A stretch of DNA of 64,000 nt from Paenibacillus sp. FSL R5-0345 (GTDB taxonomy: Bacteria; Bacillota; Bacilli; Paenibacillales; Paenibacillaceae): assembly GCF_000758585.1 (NCBI RefSeq), contig NZ_CP009281.1, positions 496,001-560,000 on the forward strand. Direction: 5' to 3'. The notes beneath the pieces are model-generated. The model did not search any database. It was not told the origin of the DNA and was given only the letters and a program-made list of their open reading frames with translations. Of this stretch, positions 42,113 to 50,465 are shown piece by piece. Position numbers and translations under genes: made by a program. Position 1 is the stretch's first letter, and every line of letters begins with the position of its first letter.

Positions 42113-42847
42113 CTAATGCTGTTCACTGGAGGGAGAATCACCCTCGGAAAGTTCTAGAATCTCACGGCGAAGACGCAGCATTTTCTGATCTAGTTCATCA
42201 GCGGCGCGCGCGGCTTCTTTTAGTTCCTCGGCAACATGGGAAGGAAGCTGTTTATCGAATTTATAATACAAAATATGCTCCATGCTTGCCCAGAAGTCCA
42301 TAGCCAGGGTGCGCAGCTGTATCTCAGCCTTGACCCAGCGTGTTCCTTCCAGCAGGACGAGCGGGATTCCCACTATAAGATGAAGGCTTTGATATCCGTT
42401 TGGTTTAGGATGAGCTATATAATCTTTAATCTCAAGCACGCGGATGTCTTCGCGTGTACTAAGATGGTCTACTAAACGGTATATATCTTTAACAAAGGCA
42501 CATACAATCCGCATTCCGGCAATATCGTGAATATATTGCTCCATATTTTCCAAGCTGAAACCGTAGCCTTTGCGCTCCATCTTTTGAAGAATACTCTTGG
42601 GTTCTTTGATTCGGCATTTGACATGTTCGATGGGACTGAAGCCGTCGCGGGATTGCCATTCCGTCTTAATTACATCGATTTTATTCTGAAGATCATTTAA
42701 CGCGTGACGATAAAGGGCCGGCAAAGCTTCGAACTCGTTTATCAGTTTGGCGAAATCCTCGTTGCTGTTACCTTGCCACTGTTGCAGATCCTTAACGTGT
42801 ACTTGTAGCTGACTAAGCGTAAGCTGTGTGCTCTCATGTTCTTCCAC
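42113..42847 (-). CDS. Small alarmone synthetase, (p)ppGpp (RelP/RelQ type)
   Basis: The 244-residue protein has a single RelA/SpoT synthetase domain: VKCRIKEPKSILQKM, YIHDIAGMRIVCAFVKDIY and HPKPNGYQSLHLIV. The EIQLRTLAMDFWASMEH Gln/Thr motif and a C-terminal helix follow. It transfers pyrophosphate from ATP to GDP or GTP and has no hydrolase or TGS/ACT domains, so control is probably transcriptional or allosteric. The GTG at 42847 follows GGGAGAG. Read alone on the minus strand. Confidence 0.9.
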   Translation of the reverse strand: MEEHESTQLTLSQLQVHVKDLQQWQGNSNEDFAKLINEFEALPALYRHALNDLQNKIDVIKTEWQSRDGFSPIEHVKCRIKEPKSILQKMERKGYGFSLENMEQYIHDIAGMRIVCAFVKDIYRLVDHLSTREDIRVLEIKDYIAHPKPNGYQSLHLIVGIPLVLLEGTRWVKAEIQLRTLAMDFWASMEHILYYKFDKQLPSHVAEELKEAARAADELDQKMLRLRREILELSEGDSPSSEQH

Positions 42848-43092
42848 TGAAACTCTCCCGATTTCGTTATTTGTGATAATTCTATTTTAACCGATGTAGA
42901 ACCTCTGACGCAAAATTACATTCAAAATCAGGAAATATAACCCATAAGTGTAAGGGGGAAGTGGCTTAAATCAATTAGTCTGGATTTTATAGGAACATTC
43001 TCCTCTAAATCGCGTATTAAAGCACATTAATGAATCTACTCGATACATTTGGTATGATAGAAACACGTATCGCTGGAGAGGGAGGAACTGTA

Positions 43093-43875
43093 ATGAGTTT
43101 TATCAAAAAAATTAAAGATAGCGCGAGCCGGGTTACCGAAAAAGCCCAAAACTCAGTAGAGATCGGCAAGATGAACGGACTTATTTCCGATGTTGAACAA
43201 GAGATGGAAGTTGAATTTACGAAAATGGGCAAGCTTTTTTACGAAGGATATCGTTCAAAGGATATGTCGGTAGCTGAAGGTAAAATGGTGGAGCTATCCC
43301 GTAACTGTTCCAAGCTTCAGGAAAAAATTGAAGTTCTGCGGACGAGAATTGCTGAGCTGAAAAATGAGCGGCTATGTTCATGTGGTCATATTGTGGCGCT
43401 TGATGCTAACTTTTGTCCGAAATGCGGAAGTAAGCTGGAGCCGTTGTCCGCTTCAAGAAGGGTGCCTTCTACACCGGTATTTGTTCAATCTGTGAATGAA
43501 GATGATGAAGATCAATATTATGGTGCGGATGAGCTTACGGATGAAGAGAAGGAGATTGCGATGAAGCTGCACCCGCAGAGTGTGGTGTACGCTGAAGTTC
43601 AGCACCCGGATGATGAGCTGCCACTCGAAGAATATAAGGCGAGTGAACAAGATATTGAGCGGGAACGTAAACAAGCTGAGCAGCTGGAACGTGAAAGAAA
43701 AAGACAACTTGAGCTGGATCGCCGCTTTGGGGAATGGCACAAGAATGAGCATCAGGAGGAATCTGCAGTCACTGAAGATAACGGTGTGCGAGATATGATC
43801 CAGTGCCAAATTTGTCGAAATGAATTACCTAAGGGCTCCTTATGGTGTCCGAGATGTGGATCAGAGCAAATATAG
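43093..43875 (+). CDS. Zinc-ribbon protein with coiled coil
   Basis: The 260-residue protein has an N-terminal helical part (MSFIKKIKDSASRVTEKAQ..., coiled coil to about 95), a zinc ribbon CSCGHIVALDANFCPKCG, an acidic and Glu/Arg-rich helical linker, and a second ribbon CQICRNELPKGSLWCPRCG at the C-terminus. ATG 43093 follows GGGAGGAA. Double-ribbon proteins of this layout are common and uncharacterised in Bacillales; a scaffold or nucleic-acid role is possible. It precedes the TrmB gene by 33 bp. Confidence 0.8.
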   Translation: MSFIKKIKDSASRVTEKAQNSVEIGKMNGLISDVEQEMEVEFTKMGKLFYEGYRSKDMSVAEGKMVELSRNCSKLQEKIEVLRTRIAELKNERLCSCGHIVALDANFCPKCGSKLEPLSASRRVPSTPVFVQSVNEDDEDQYYGADELTDEEKEIAMKLHPQSVVYAEVQHPDDELPLEEYKASEQDIERERKQAEQLERERKRQLELDRRFGEWHKNEHQEESAVTEDNGVRDMIQCQICRNELPKGSLWCPRCGSEQI

Positions 43876-43908
43876 TACGGATTTCAGTCAGCTTAGGGGG
43901 ACAACAAG

Positions 43909-44727
43909 ATGGAACAGCTGCTGCTGCATCTGCGCAATCTGGGCTTCACGGAGATGGAGTCCAAAATTATGGTAGAGCTTGCGACAAAAGGCCAGGCTTC
44001 TGGCTATGAGGTTGCCAAACAGCTCGGAGTTTCAAGATCGAATGTGTACGCGGCGCTACAACGCCTTACGCAGCAGGGATATGTACGATGTGGCGAAGGA
44101 GAACCTGCGCGGTACAGTGTTCTCAATCCAGAGGAGCTCGCGACCATGATCTCGGGACGGGTGCAAGCTTCACTGGCATATATGGAAAGTGAGATGCCTC
44201 GCGGTGGACCTGTTAGCCCTTCGTTTTATAATGTGGAAGGTGACCGCAATGTATTGGGCGCTCTTATTCGCCAACTTAATATGGCTGAGCAAGAGATCGT
44301 AGTGGATATGTGGCGTGAGGAAGCGTCACTTCTGCGGAGTGAACTTGAACAGGCGGAGTTGCGTGGCGTTAGACTCTTATGGGCGTTTGACGGAGGCAAT
44401 GCTGCTCCGGCCTCTTATCCGGTATGGCCGCCTCTCGGAAGAGATTCGCAGCGACAGGATGGACGGAAGTTCTCATTCGTGATCGATCGGAGCTGGTGTA
44501 TGCTCGGGATGCGCTATGAAGATGGATCAGCGCAAGCGGTTGTAACCGAGCACCCGGTGTTAGTGGATCTGCTATTGAATCATTTTTCACAGGAAATGGT
44601 ATTGTTCGAGCTGGAGCAGGATATGGGCGCCGAATTAGAAGAACGTTATGGTGAACGTTACAGCAAAATTCACAGTAAATATGTAATGTATGATCCAGGC
44701 GATGATGGGGAAGAACAGGCGCAGTAG
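43909..44727 (+). CDS. TrmB-family transcriptional regulator
   Basis: The 272-residue protein has an N-terminal winged helix (LRNLGFTEMESKIMVELATKGQASGYEVAKQLGVSRSNVYAALQRLTQQGYV) typical of TrmB. A PLD-like sensor domain follows (about 100-255, AEQEIVVDMWREEASLLRSELEQAELRGVRLLWAFD). Such regulators often bind sugars; the ligand and targets are unknown. It is part of a likely run from 43093 to xpt. Confidence 0.85.
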   Translation: MEQLLLHLRNLGFTEMESKIMVELATKGQASGYEVAKQLGVSRSNVYAALQRLTQQGYVRCGEGEPARYSVLNPEELATMISGRVQASLAYMESEMPRGGPVSPSFYNVEGDRNVLGALIRQLNMAEQEIVVDMWREEASLLRSELEQAELRGVRLLWAFDGGNAAPASYPVWPPLGRDSQRQDGRKFSFVIDRSWCMLGMRYEDGSAQAVVTEHPVLVDLLLNHFSQEMVLFELEQDMGAELEERYGERYSKIHSKYVMYDPGDDGEEQAQ

Positions 44728-44749
44728 CTATTACAGGGAGGTGAAAAGC

Positions 44750-45052
44750 ATGGAATGTATCGTACATTTTGAAGTGGTGCATGAGGATGGTCCTAAAAAA
44801 TTGCGCGGACTGCTGTTTCTGGATAAAGGAGCAAGTCCCGGAGAAGCAGAGCTAGTTGAAATGTTCAAGGACATGAAATTTAACGTGAGACTGGAAGACC
44901 GCGAGAAATTGATCTTTAAGCCGGTAAATCCGGGCGATTTCGTGGAGATTCGAATTACGGGTTATGATAACGGGCAAGAAAAGAGCAAAGATGATCATAA
45001 TTTAAAATCTATCGCCCGAAATTTATTGCCACAAAAACCGACAGGTCTTTAA
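44750..45052 (+). CDS. Hypothetical protein, 100 residues
   Basis: The start ATG 44750 follows an excellent GGGAGGTG. The protein (MECIVHFEVVHEDGPKKLRGLLFLDKGASPGEAELVEMFKDM...) is a small soluble alpha/beta protein with a charged C-terminus. No family is recognised. Its position between trmB and xpt with short gaps suggests co-transcription. Confidence 0.7.
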   Translation: MECIVHFEVVHEDGPKKLRGLLFLDKGASPGEAELVEMFKDMKFNVRLEDREKLIFKPVNPGDFVEIRITGYDNGQEKSKDDHNLKSIARNLLPQKPTGL

Positions 45053-45075
45053 AGTGGGGAGAAAGGATTCATTGA

Positions 45076-45687
<612 letters not shown>

Positions 45688-45726
45688 GATTCTTTAGTGT
45701 AAATTCGAAGGAAGTTAACATTAAAA

Positions 45727-45771
45727 CAGCAAGAGACAGGTTTATAAGCCTGTCTCTTGCTGTTTTTTTTG
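45727..45771 (+). terminator. Strong intrinsic terminator of xpt
   Basis: CAGCAAGAGACAGG (45727-45740) pairs perfectly with CCTGTCTCTTGCTG (45749-45762), followed by eight T residues. Confidence 0.95.
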
Positions 45772-45791
45772 TGTTATGCAACGGGTATGGT

Positions 45792-46748
45792 TTACCCGTT
45801 GCCACCGCATGCCGCTGCAGGATCGGCGTGGCGCTGCACGCTAACCGCCGCCAGCGGCGAGAGCACCCGCAGCGCCCCTGGCTCGCAGCGTGCGGCAAGC
45901 GGCCCGTTGCCGAAGCTCTCGCCATCGCCGATCGCCGGCCGGGCCTCTGCGAAGTTGACGGCTACGCTACGTCCACGCAGCATCGACACGAAGGGCAGCG
46001 CTATATGCTTGCCCTTCAGTACCGTTGGGAACAGCCGCAGCAGTTGCCCGCGGCTGCACCCATGTACGACGCAGACGTCGAGCTGGCCGTCATCGGCCTT
46101 CGCCTGCGGGCAGATCAAGAGCCCGCCGCCGTAGCTGGGCAGGTTGCAGACCGAGACCAGCCATGCCTTCTCAAAGACGTGCTCCGTCCCGTCGCACGCA
46201 ACACTCACCCGGCATGGCTTAAACGTCATCAGCGTATGTAATATGCCGATGATATAAGCCAGTTGGCCTGCGCCAATGGCGTTGCACAGCCGTTTGTAAC
46301 GGCTGGCATTCACATTCTCGGCCACCTGTGCATCAAAGCCGTTGGCAACGGCTGTTAAAGTCAGTCCATTTGCACCTGAGATCAGATCAGCTTCGATATA
46401 TCGCTCGCTAAGTGCGGCTTCCAGTGCAGCTTCAGTCGAAAGCGGAATGCCGAAGCCGCGTGCGGAGTCGTTGCCGGAGCCGGCTGGAATGATCGCCATG
46501 GGAATATCTTTGCCGCGAAGGGCACCCAAAATGCTGTGCAGCGTGCCATCGCCGCCGATTATAATCGCGGCCTTCCAGTCCTCACGGTGTTTAAGTGTAT
46601 TTAGAACGAGAGCTTCTGCACCCTCTGCGCTATGCGTAAACAAGGTCATATATGGCAGCATCCGCTCTTTCATGAGCGCCTCTACAGTATGCCAGGTCCG
46701 CCCGCCTGCGCCCCCGCCGGAACGTGGGTTTATGATGAATAGATACAT
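45792..46748 (-). CDS. Diacylglycerol kinase-family lipid kinase (YegS/DagK type)
   Basis: The 318-residue kinase opens MYLFIINPRSGGG, followed by the nucleotide-binding IIIGGDGTLHSILGAL and PAGSGNDSARGFG, the complete DAGK catalytic signature. It phosphorylates diacylglycerol or a related lipid at the membrane. The 3' half (about 45790-46330) is clearly more GC-rich than its surroundings, and the C-terminus (RHADPAAACGGNG) looks unconstrained. Start ATG 46748 follows GGAGG. Confidence 0.9.
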   Translation of the reverse strand: MYLFIINPRSGGGAGGRTWHTVEALMKERMLPYMTLFTHSAEGAEALVLNTLKHREDWKAAIIIGGDGTLHSILGALRGKDIPMAIIPAGSGNDSARGFGIPLSTEAALEAALSERYIEADLISGANGLTLTAVANGFDAQVAENVNASRYKRLCNAIGAGQLAYIIGILHTLMTFKPCRVSVACDGTEHVFEKAWLVSVCNLPSYGGGLLICPQAKADDGQLDVCVVHGCSRGQLLRLFPTVLKGKHIALPFVSMLRGRSVAVNFAEARPAIGDGESFGNGPLAARCEPGALRVLSPLAAVSVQRHADPAAACGGNG

Positions 46749-46859
46749 TTAAATTCCTCCAGCCTGTAGAATTCCGTTGATGCCCGTCTTTCCATTGTAA
46801 GGAGTGGATGGGCAAAAGGGAATACTTTTCAGCGATAAGAGGTGTTAGTTCAGTGGTAC

Positions 46860-47207
46860 TTATAGATGTCGAATCTGACTTTCCGCGATATCCCCCACCC
46901 AAGGAAGCTTATACCATCTGCTGCTCAAAGCCTGATAGATCATAAGTAGCCATATAGCAAAGCTGCAAAGAGAAAGGATTGCACTCATCAGGGAGCCGAG
47001 GAAAGGAATAAATCCGGTTAGAACATGGAGGATCATCAGCACGCCGAACGTAAGCAGGGATTGCAGAGCGTGGAACAGCACGAAACGGTTGCGTTTCTCC
47101 AGAGCGAGAAAGATCACACCGCCAATAAAAGGAAAAAAATAGCACAGCGCGCCTGCAATATTATCAGGCAGTCCGGTGGATGATTTGAAAGGGGACAAAG
47201 GGTTCAC
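46860..47207 (-). CDS. DUF4870-domain membrane protein
   Basis: The 115-residue protein opens STGLPDNIAGALCYFFPFIGGVIFLALEKRNRFVLFHALQSLL, the standard DUF4870 sequence. It has three membrane helices and is a short uncharacterised inner-membrane protein. ATG 47207 follows AAGGAGAG. Confidence 0.85.
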   Translation of the reverse strand: MNPLSPFKSSTGLPDNIAGALCYFFPFIGGVIFLALEKRNRFVLFHALQSLLTFGVLMILHVLTGFIPFLGSLMSAILSLCSFAIWLLMIYQALSSRWYKLPWVGDIAESQIRHL

Positions 47208-47293
47208 TCTCCTTCTACTTGGACAAGAAGGGATGGGGTTGGTTAGCCAACCCTTCTTCCTTAAAGCCTATGACTTGTCAGGAAAAAGTATGT

Positions 47294-48310
47294 TTAGCTC
47301 ATTGAGGGTATAATATATTTTTCCAACAGTTTACGAGGGCTCTTCCAATTGTTTGTCTTGCTCTCTGCTGTAAAGACCACAACCGCATCTAACTTTGGCA
47401 GGAGAAGGATTTGCTGTCCGCCATGCCCATGCGCAAGCTTGTAGGGTTGACCGCTCATTGTACCCATCCAGAACTGATATCCATAATCTCCAAAAGCCGG
47501 ATATCCCGTAGTCTGTGCGGTTAGCGCTTCTTGCAACCAATGATTTGGAATGATCTGCTGCTCTGCATATACACCGTCATTAAGTAAACAAATTCCGAAT
47601 TTAGTCATATCTCTTGAGTTCAAGTATAGACCAATATGTCCCATACTGTGTCCCTCAGGACTTGGTAACCAAGCGGTGTGAGTCATTCGGAGAGGGCTAA
47701 ATAAATGCTCAGCTGCATAGGTGAACGCATCGAGACCTGTACTTTCACTAAGAATCATCGAAATCAGATGGGAGTCAATACTACGGTATTGAAATTGACC
47801 GATATGTTCCGGAATTATGTTCATACTAAGGGCAAAGGAACCCCAGCGTCGACTACGATGGAGATTCCGGACGAAAGGCTCTCCTAGCTTTTTGCCCGTG
47901 ATCCAGCTAAATCCGGAAGTCATGGTGAGCAGATGACGGAGAGTGATTTTGGATAAATGAGGGGAGTGAAGGTATGGAACATGTTTACGTAGTACCTTGG
48001 AAACCGAAATATCGATATCGGGGATATCTCCCCGATCGATAGCAATTCCGGTAATTGCGCTGATAAAGCTTTTGGTAGCAGATCTAAGATCATTTAATGT
48101 CCCGGCATGATGGTTGCCGTAGTATCGTTCGAAGATTAGCTTACCGTGGCGGGCAATAAGCATACTATGCATCTTTGGATATTCCTTTTGAATTACACAA
48201 TGAGCCTGTTCAAGACCTTCCCGACGCGTTGCAGTTTCCTCTGGTAGCGCGATGGTCATCGCGGGAACTATGTTATAAGCTGAAGTCAGCAATGGTGTAG
48301 TTTGGCCCAT
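47294..48310 (-). CDS. Serine hydrolase, beta-lactamase/penicillin-binding-protein class C fold
   Basis: The 338-residue protein has SATK (RSATKSFISAITGIA) as the SxxK nucleophile, a YRS segment (QYRSIDSHLIS) as the second element and HGHGGQ near the C-terminus in place of KTG. No signal peptide is seen, so it is probably cytosolic. Members include esterases and peptidases; beta-lactamase activity should not be assumed. ATG 48310 follows AAGGAGAA. Confidence 0.85.
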   Translation of the reverse strand: MGQTTPLLTSAYNIVPAMTIALPEETATRREGLEQAHCVIQKEYPKMHSMLIARHGKLIFERYYGNHHAGTLNDLRSATKSFISAITGIAIDRGDIPDIDISVSKVLRKHVPYLHSPHLSKITLRHLLTMTSGFSWITGKKLGEPFVRNLHRSRRWGSFALSMNIIPEHIGQFQYRSIDSHLISMILSESTGLDAFTYAAEHLFSPLRMTHTAWLPSPEGHSMGHIGLYLNSRDMTKFGICLLNDGVYAEQQIIPNHWLQEALTAQTTGYPAFGDYGYQFWMGTMSGQPYKLAHGHGGQQILLLPKLDAVVVFTAESKTNNWKSPRKLLEKYIIPSMS

Positions 48311-48779
48311 AGAGTTCTCCTTTTCTTGCTGTGGTAAGTAATAGGTGTGGCCAGCTATAGAGCATATTGTATTTTAACCCGACACGACGAATATGACTTA
48401 CGATGATCATTATAAAAAATAAAAATTTTCCAATTAGCACATTTTACAAGGAAAGGTGGAAGTTGGACCGGAATATGATACAATATAACGATAAGGCCCG
48501 AAAGGGGTGATTCAGTAAGTGGCTCTTCGGGTAATAAAAGTGTCAAGGAGCTATCGTTCATCAGGCGTCCTTACTCTCAGCCCAAATCACGACGAACCTG
48601 CTTCACCGGCGAACCAGTATCTCAAGGCTTTGAAGCTTTGAATTTTACGTTTTGGCGGATAATGCAAGCCACGTATGTGTAATGGTTACTTCACTTGCAT
48701 TCGAGGTTACGGCGTACTTTTCATCATGCATTCTCTACAACGGAGCATTCATTTTCAATGTTTTGGGAGGGAACTGATC
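48311..48779. other. Intergenic region with possible structured RNA
   Basis: About 470 bp without a supported gene. At 48497-48526 CCCGAA and TTCGGG can close a hairpin, preceded by AT-rich promoter-like sequence (TACAATATAACG near 48480). The next 150 bp are GC-richer and contain several short inverted segments but match no RNA family I know. It ends at the GGGAGG of the following gene. Confidence 0.4.
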
Positions 48780-48968
48780 ATGGCAAGTAAAGGTCATAAC
48801 GAAGTCAAGGAAAGTTTACGGGAAATGACACGCATTTTCCGGCCCAAAGATCCCAAGAAATTCGTAAAGGAGTACGTCCGAAAATATCGGATTACCGGAG
48901 GCTATGAAGAAGAACTGACCATGGTCGTGGAGCATGAGCTGGTAAAGATGAATTCATCCGTCTCCTAG
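48780..48968 (+). CDS. Conserved-looking small protein, 62 residues
   Basis: ATG 48780 follows GGGAGGGAA. The basic, helical product (MASKGHNEVKESLREMTRIFRPKDPKKFVKEYVRKYRITGGYEEELTMVVEHELVKMNSS) has no membrane segment. The start, spacing and downstream terminator all look real. No family recognised. Confidence 0.65.
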   Translation: MASKGHNEVKESLREMTRIFRPKDPKKFVKEYVRKYRITGGYEEELTMVVEHELVKMNSSVS

Positions 48969-49040
48969 CTAACAGATACGAGTGTCACTTACTTACTTTT
49001 GACATCATTTTGAGTAATAACATCCACGAGGATTCTTATA

Positions 49041-49083
49041 AACCGTGCCCGAGCAACGTTTGTTGCAGGAATCGGTTTTTTTT
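49041..49083 (+). terminator. Terminator after the small protein gene
   Basis: AACCG (49041-49045) pairs with CGGTT (49073-49077) around an inner CAAC/GTTG stem, followed by a run of T. Confidence 0.75.
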
Positions 49084-49252
49084 GTATGTACATTTATGAA
49101 TAAGAAATATTGTCTCTCATAAAATAGTCAAATGAATTAATAGACACATTTCACAATGAATGCGCTTTAACGATCATTTTTTATTTGATTGCGTTTTCAA
49201 AAAAACGCATAAATGCAGGCGGGACAAGGGATTATTATGTCGAAAATTACAA

Positions 49253-49301
49253 TGTGAACTAGTTGTGAACGATTGACAAAACTTTCCCTTAAACTTATAT
49301 T
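49253..49301 (+). promoter_or_regulatory. cta operon promoter with ResD-like direct repeat
   Basis: TTGACA (49273-49278), 17 bp and TATATT (49296-49301) form the promoter. Just upstream TGTGAAC occurs at 49253-49259 and 49264-49270, an 11-bp direct repeat resembling ResD sites (TTTGTGAAT). A reverse copy TTCACAA is at 49150-49156. Confidence 0.6.
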
Positions 49302-49369
49302 AATAGTGATTGTTATAATTGACAGAAAAAAACAGGAACCTACGAAATCGGGAAAAGCGGGGTAGATCA

Positions 49370-50416
49370 ATGATGAAAACGTGGCAGGCTGTAAAGCGAC
49401 TCCTTCCCATGACCGCTATGTTTGGTCTCTTTCTTGCCGGGTGCGGCCGTGAGGACTTGTCAGTGCTCAGACCACAGGGGCCTCAGGCGGAAATGTCTTA
49501 TGGATTAATGGAGCTGTCGATCAGTATTATGATCGTCGTGTTGCTGATTGTCTTTACGATTGCAGCTTATGTACTGATCCGTTTCCGTCGAAAGCCGGGT
49601 CAGAATGAAATCCCTGAGCAGGTTGAGGGTAGCATCAAGCTTGAGATTCTCTGGACGGTCATTCCGCTTATCCTCGTAGTGGTACTGGCAGTTCCAACGG
49701 TGAAGGCAGTATTTGCCGCAGGAGATGATCATGCCAATGACAAGGATGCGATTAAGGTTAAAGTAACCGGCCACCAATATTGGTGGGAGTTTGAGTATAC
49801 CGATTACAAGGTGACTACAGCGCAGGATCTAATTATTCCAGTAGGCAAGGACATTGCTTTTGAACTGGAAACTAAAGACGTGCTGCACTCCTTCTGGGTC
49901 CCTTCCCTTTCCGGTAAAATCGATACTAACCCAGCCGGAACGATTAACCGCTTCAGCTTCAGTGCACCTAATGAAGGCGTTTACCGCGGAAAATGTGCGG
50001 AGCTATGCGGACCGTCTCATGGATTCATGGAATTTAAGGTGAAATCGGTTAGTGAACAAGATTTTCAGAAGTGGATAGATTCCATGAAAGCACCTGTAGC
50101 TGTGCTGCCGGAGGATCCTGCTTTAGCTGAGAAATTCAAAGCAGCGTGTCTGACTTGCCATGCTGTAGGTGATCAAGGGATTAATAATGCGCCGAACTTG
50201 ACCGGAATTGGTTCTCGGGAGTCGATAGCAGGGATCCTGCTAAACGATGATACGAGGGAAGATGGTGCGCCAATTGAGGAAAATCTCAAAACATGGCTGC
50301 ATGATCCACAATCGGTAAAACCGGGCAATCTGATGCCTAACCCCAAAGATCTAGGCCTAAGTGATGCGGAGATTGACGGCATTGCTGAGTATCTGGCCAA
50401 CTATAAGCTGGACTAA
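49370..50416 (+). CDS. ctaC: Cytochrome caa3 oxidase subunit II with fused cytochrome c domain
   Basis: A 348-residue lipoprotein (LAGC) with two membrane helices and a CuA domain: the ligands lie in VLHSFWVP and CAELCGPSHGFM. A C-terminal cytochrome c domain has CLTCH for heme attachment and a later methionine in NLMPNP. It accepts electrons from cytochrome c and passes them to subunit I. ATG 49370 is set by a GGGG site; an adjacent second ATG at 49373 is equivalent. Confidence 0.95.
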   Translation: MMKTWQAVKRLLPMTAMFGLFLAGCGREDLSVLRPQGPQAEMSYGLMELSISIMIVVLLIVFTIAAYVLIRFRRKPGQNEIPEQVEGSIKLEILWTVIPLILVVVLAVPTVKAVFAAGDDHANDKDAIKVKVTGHQYWWEFEYTDYKVTTAQDLIIPVGKDIAFELETKDVLHSFWVPSLSGKIDTNPAGTINRFSFSAPNEGVYRGKCAELCGPSHGFMEFKVKSVSEQDFQKWIDSMKAPVAVLPEDPALAEKFKAACLTCHAVGDQGINNAPNLTGIGSRESIAGILLNDDTREDGAPIEENLKTWLHDPQSVKPGNLMPNPKDLGLSDAEIDGIAEYLANYKLD

Positions 50417-50465
50417 TGCCTTAGCCTAAAGGCGGGCGGAACTTTCGAAAAAGGGGGTACGAACT

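Noticed and set aside
45771..46241. Long plus-strand frames opposite the lipid kinase gene
   Set aside because: Products of high GC; the minus-strand frame has a complete DAGK signature.
48540..48610. TPP riboswitch on the minus strand (GGGCTGAGAG and CCTGATGAACG)
   Set aside because: The spacing and the rest of the THI-box consensus are missing and no thiamine gene follows.
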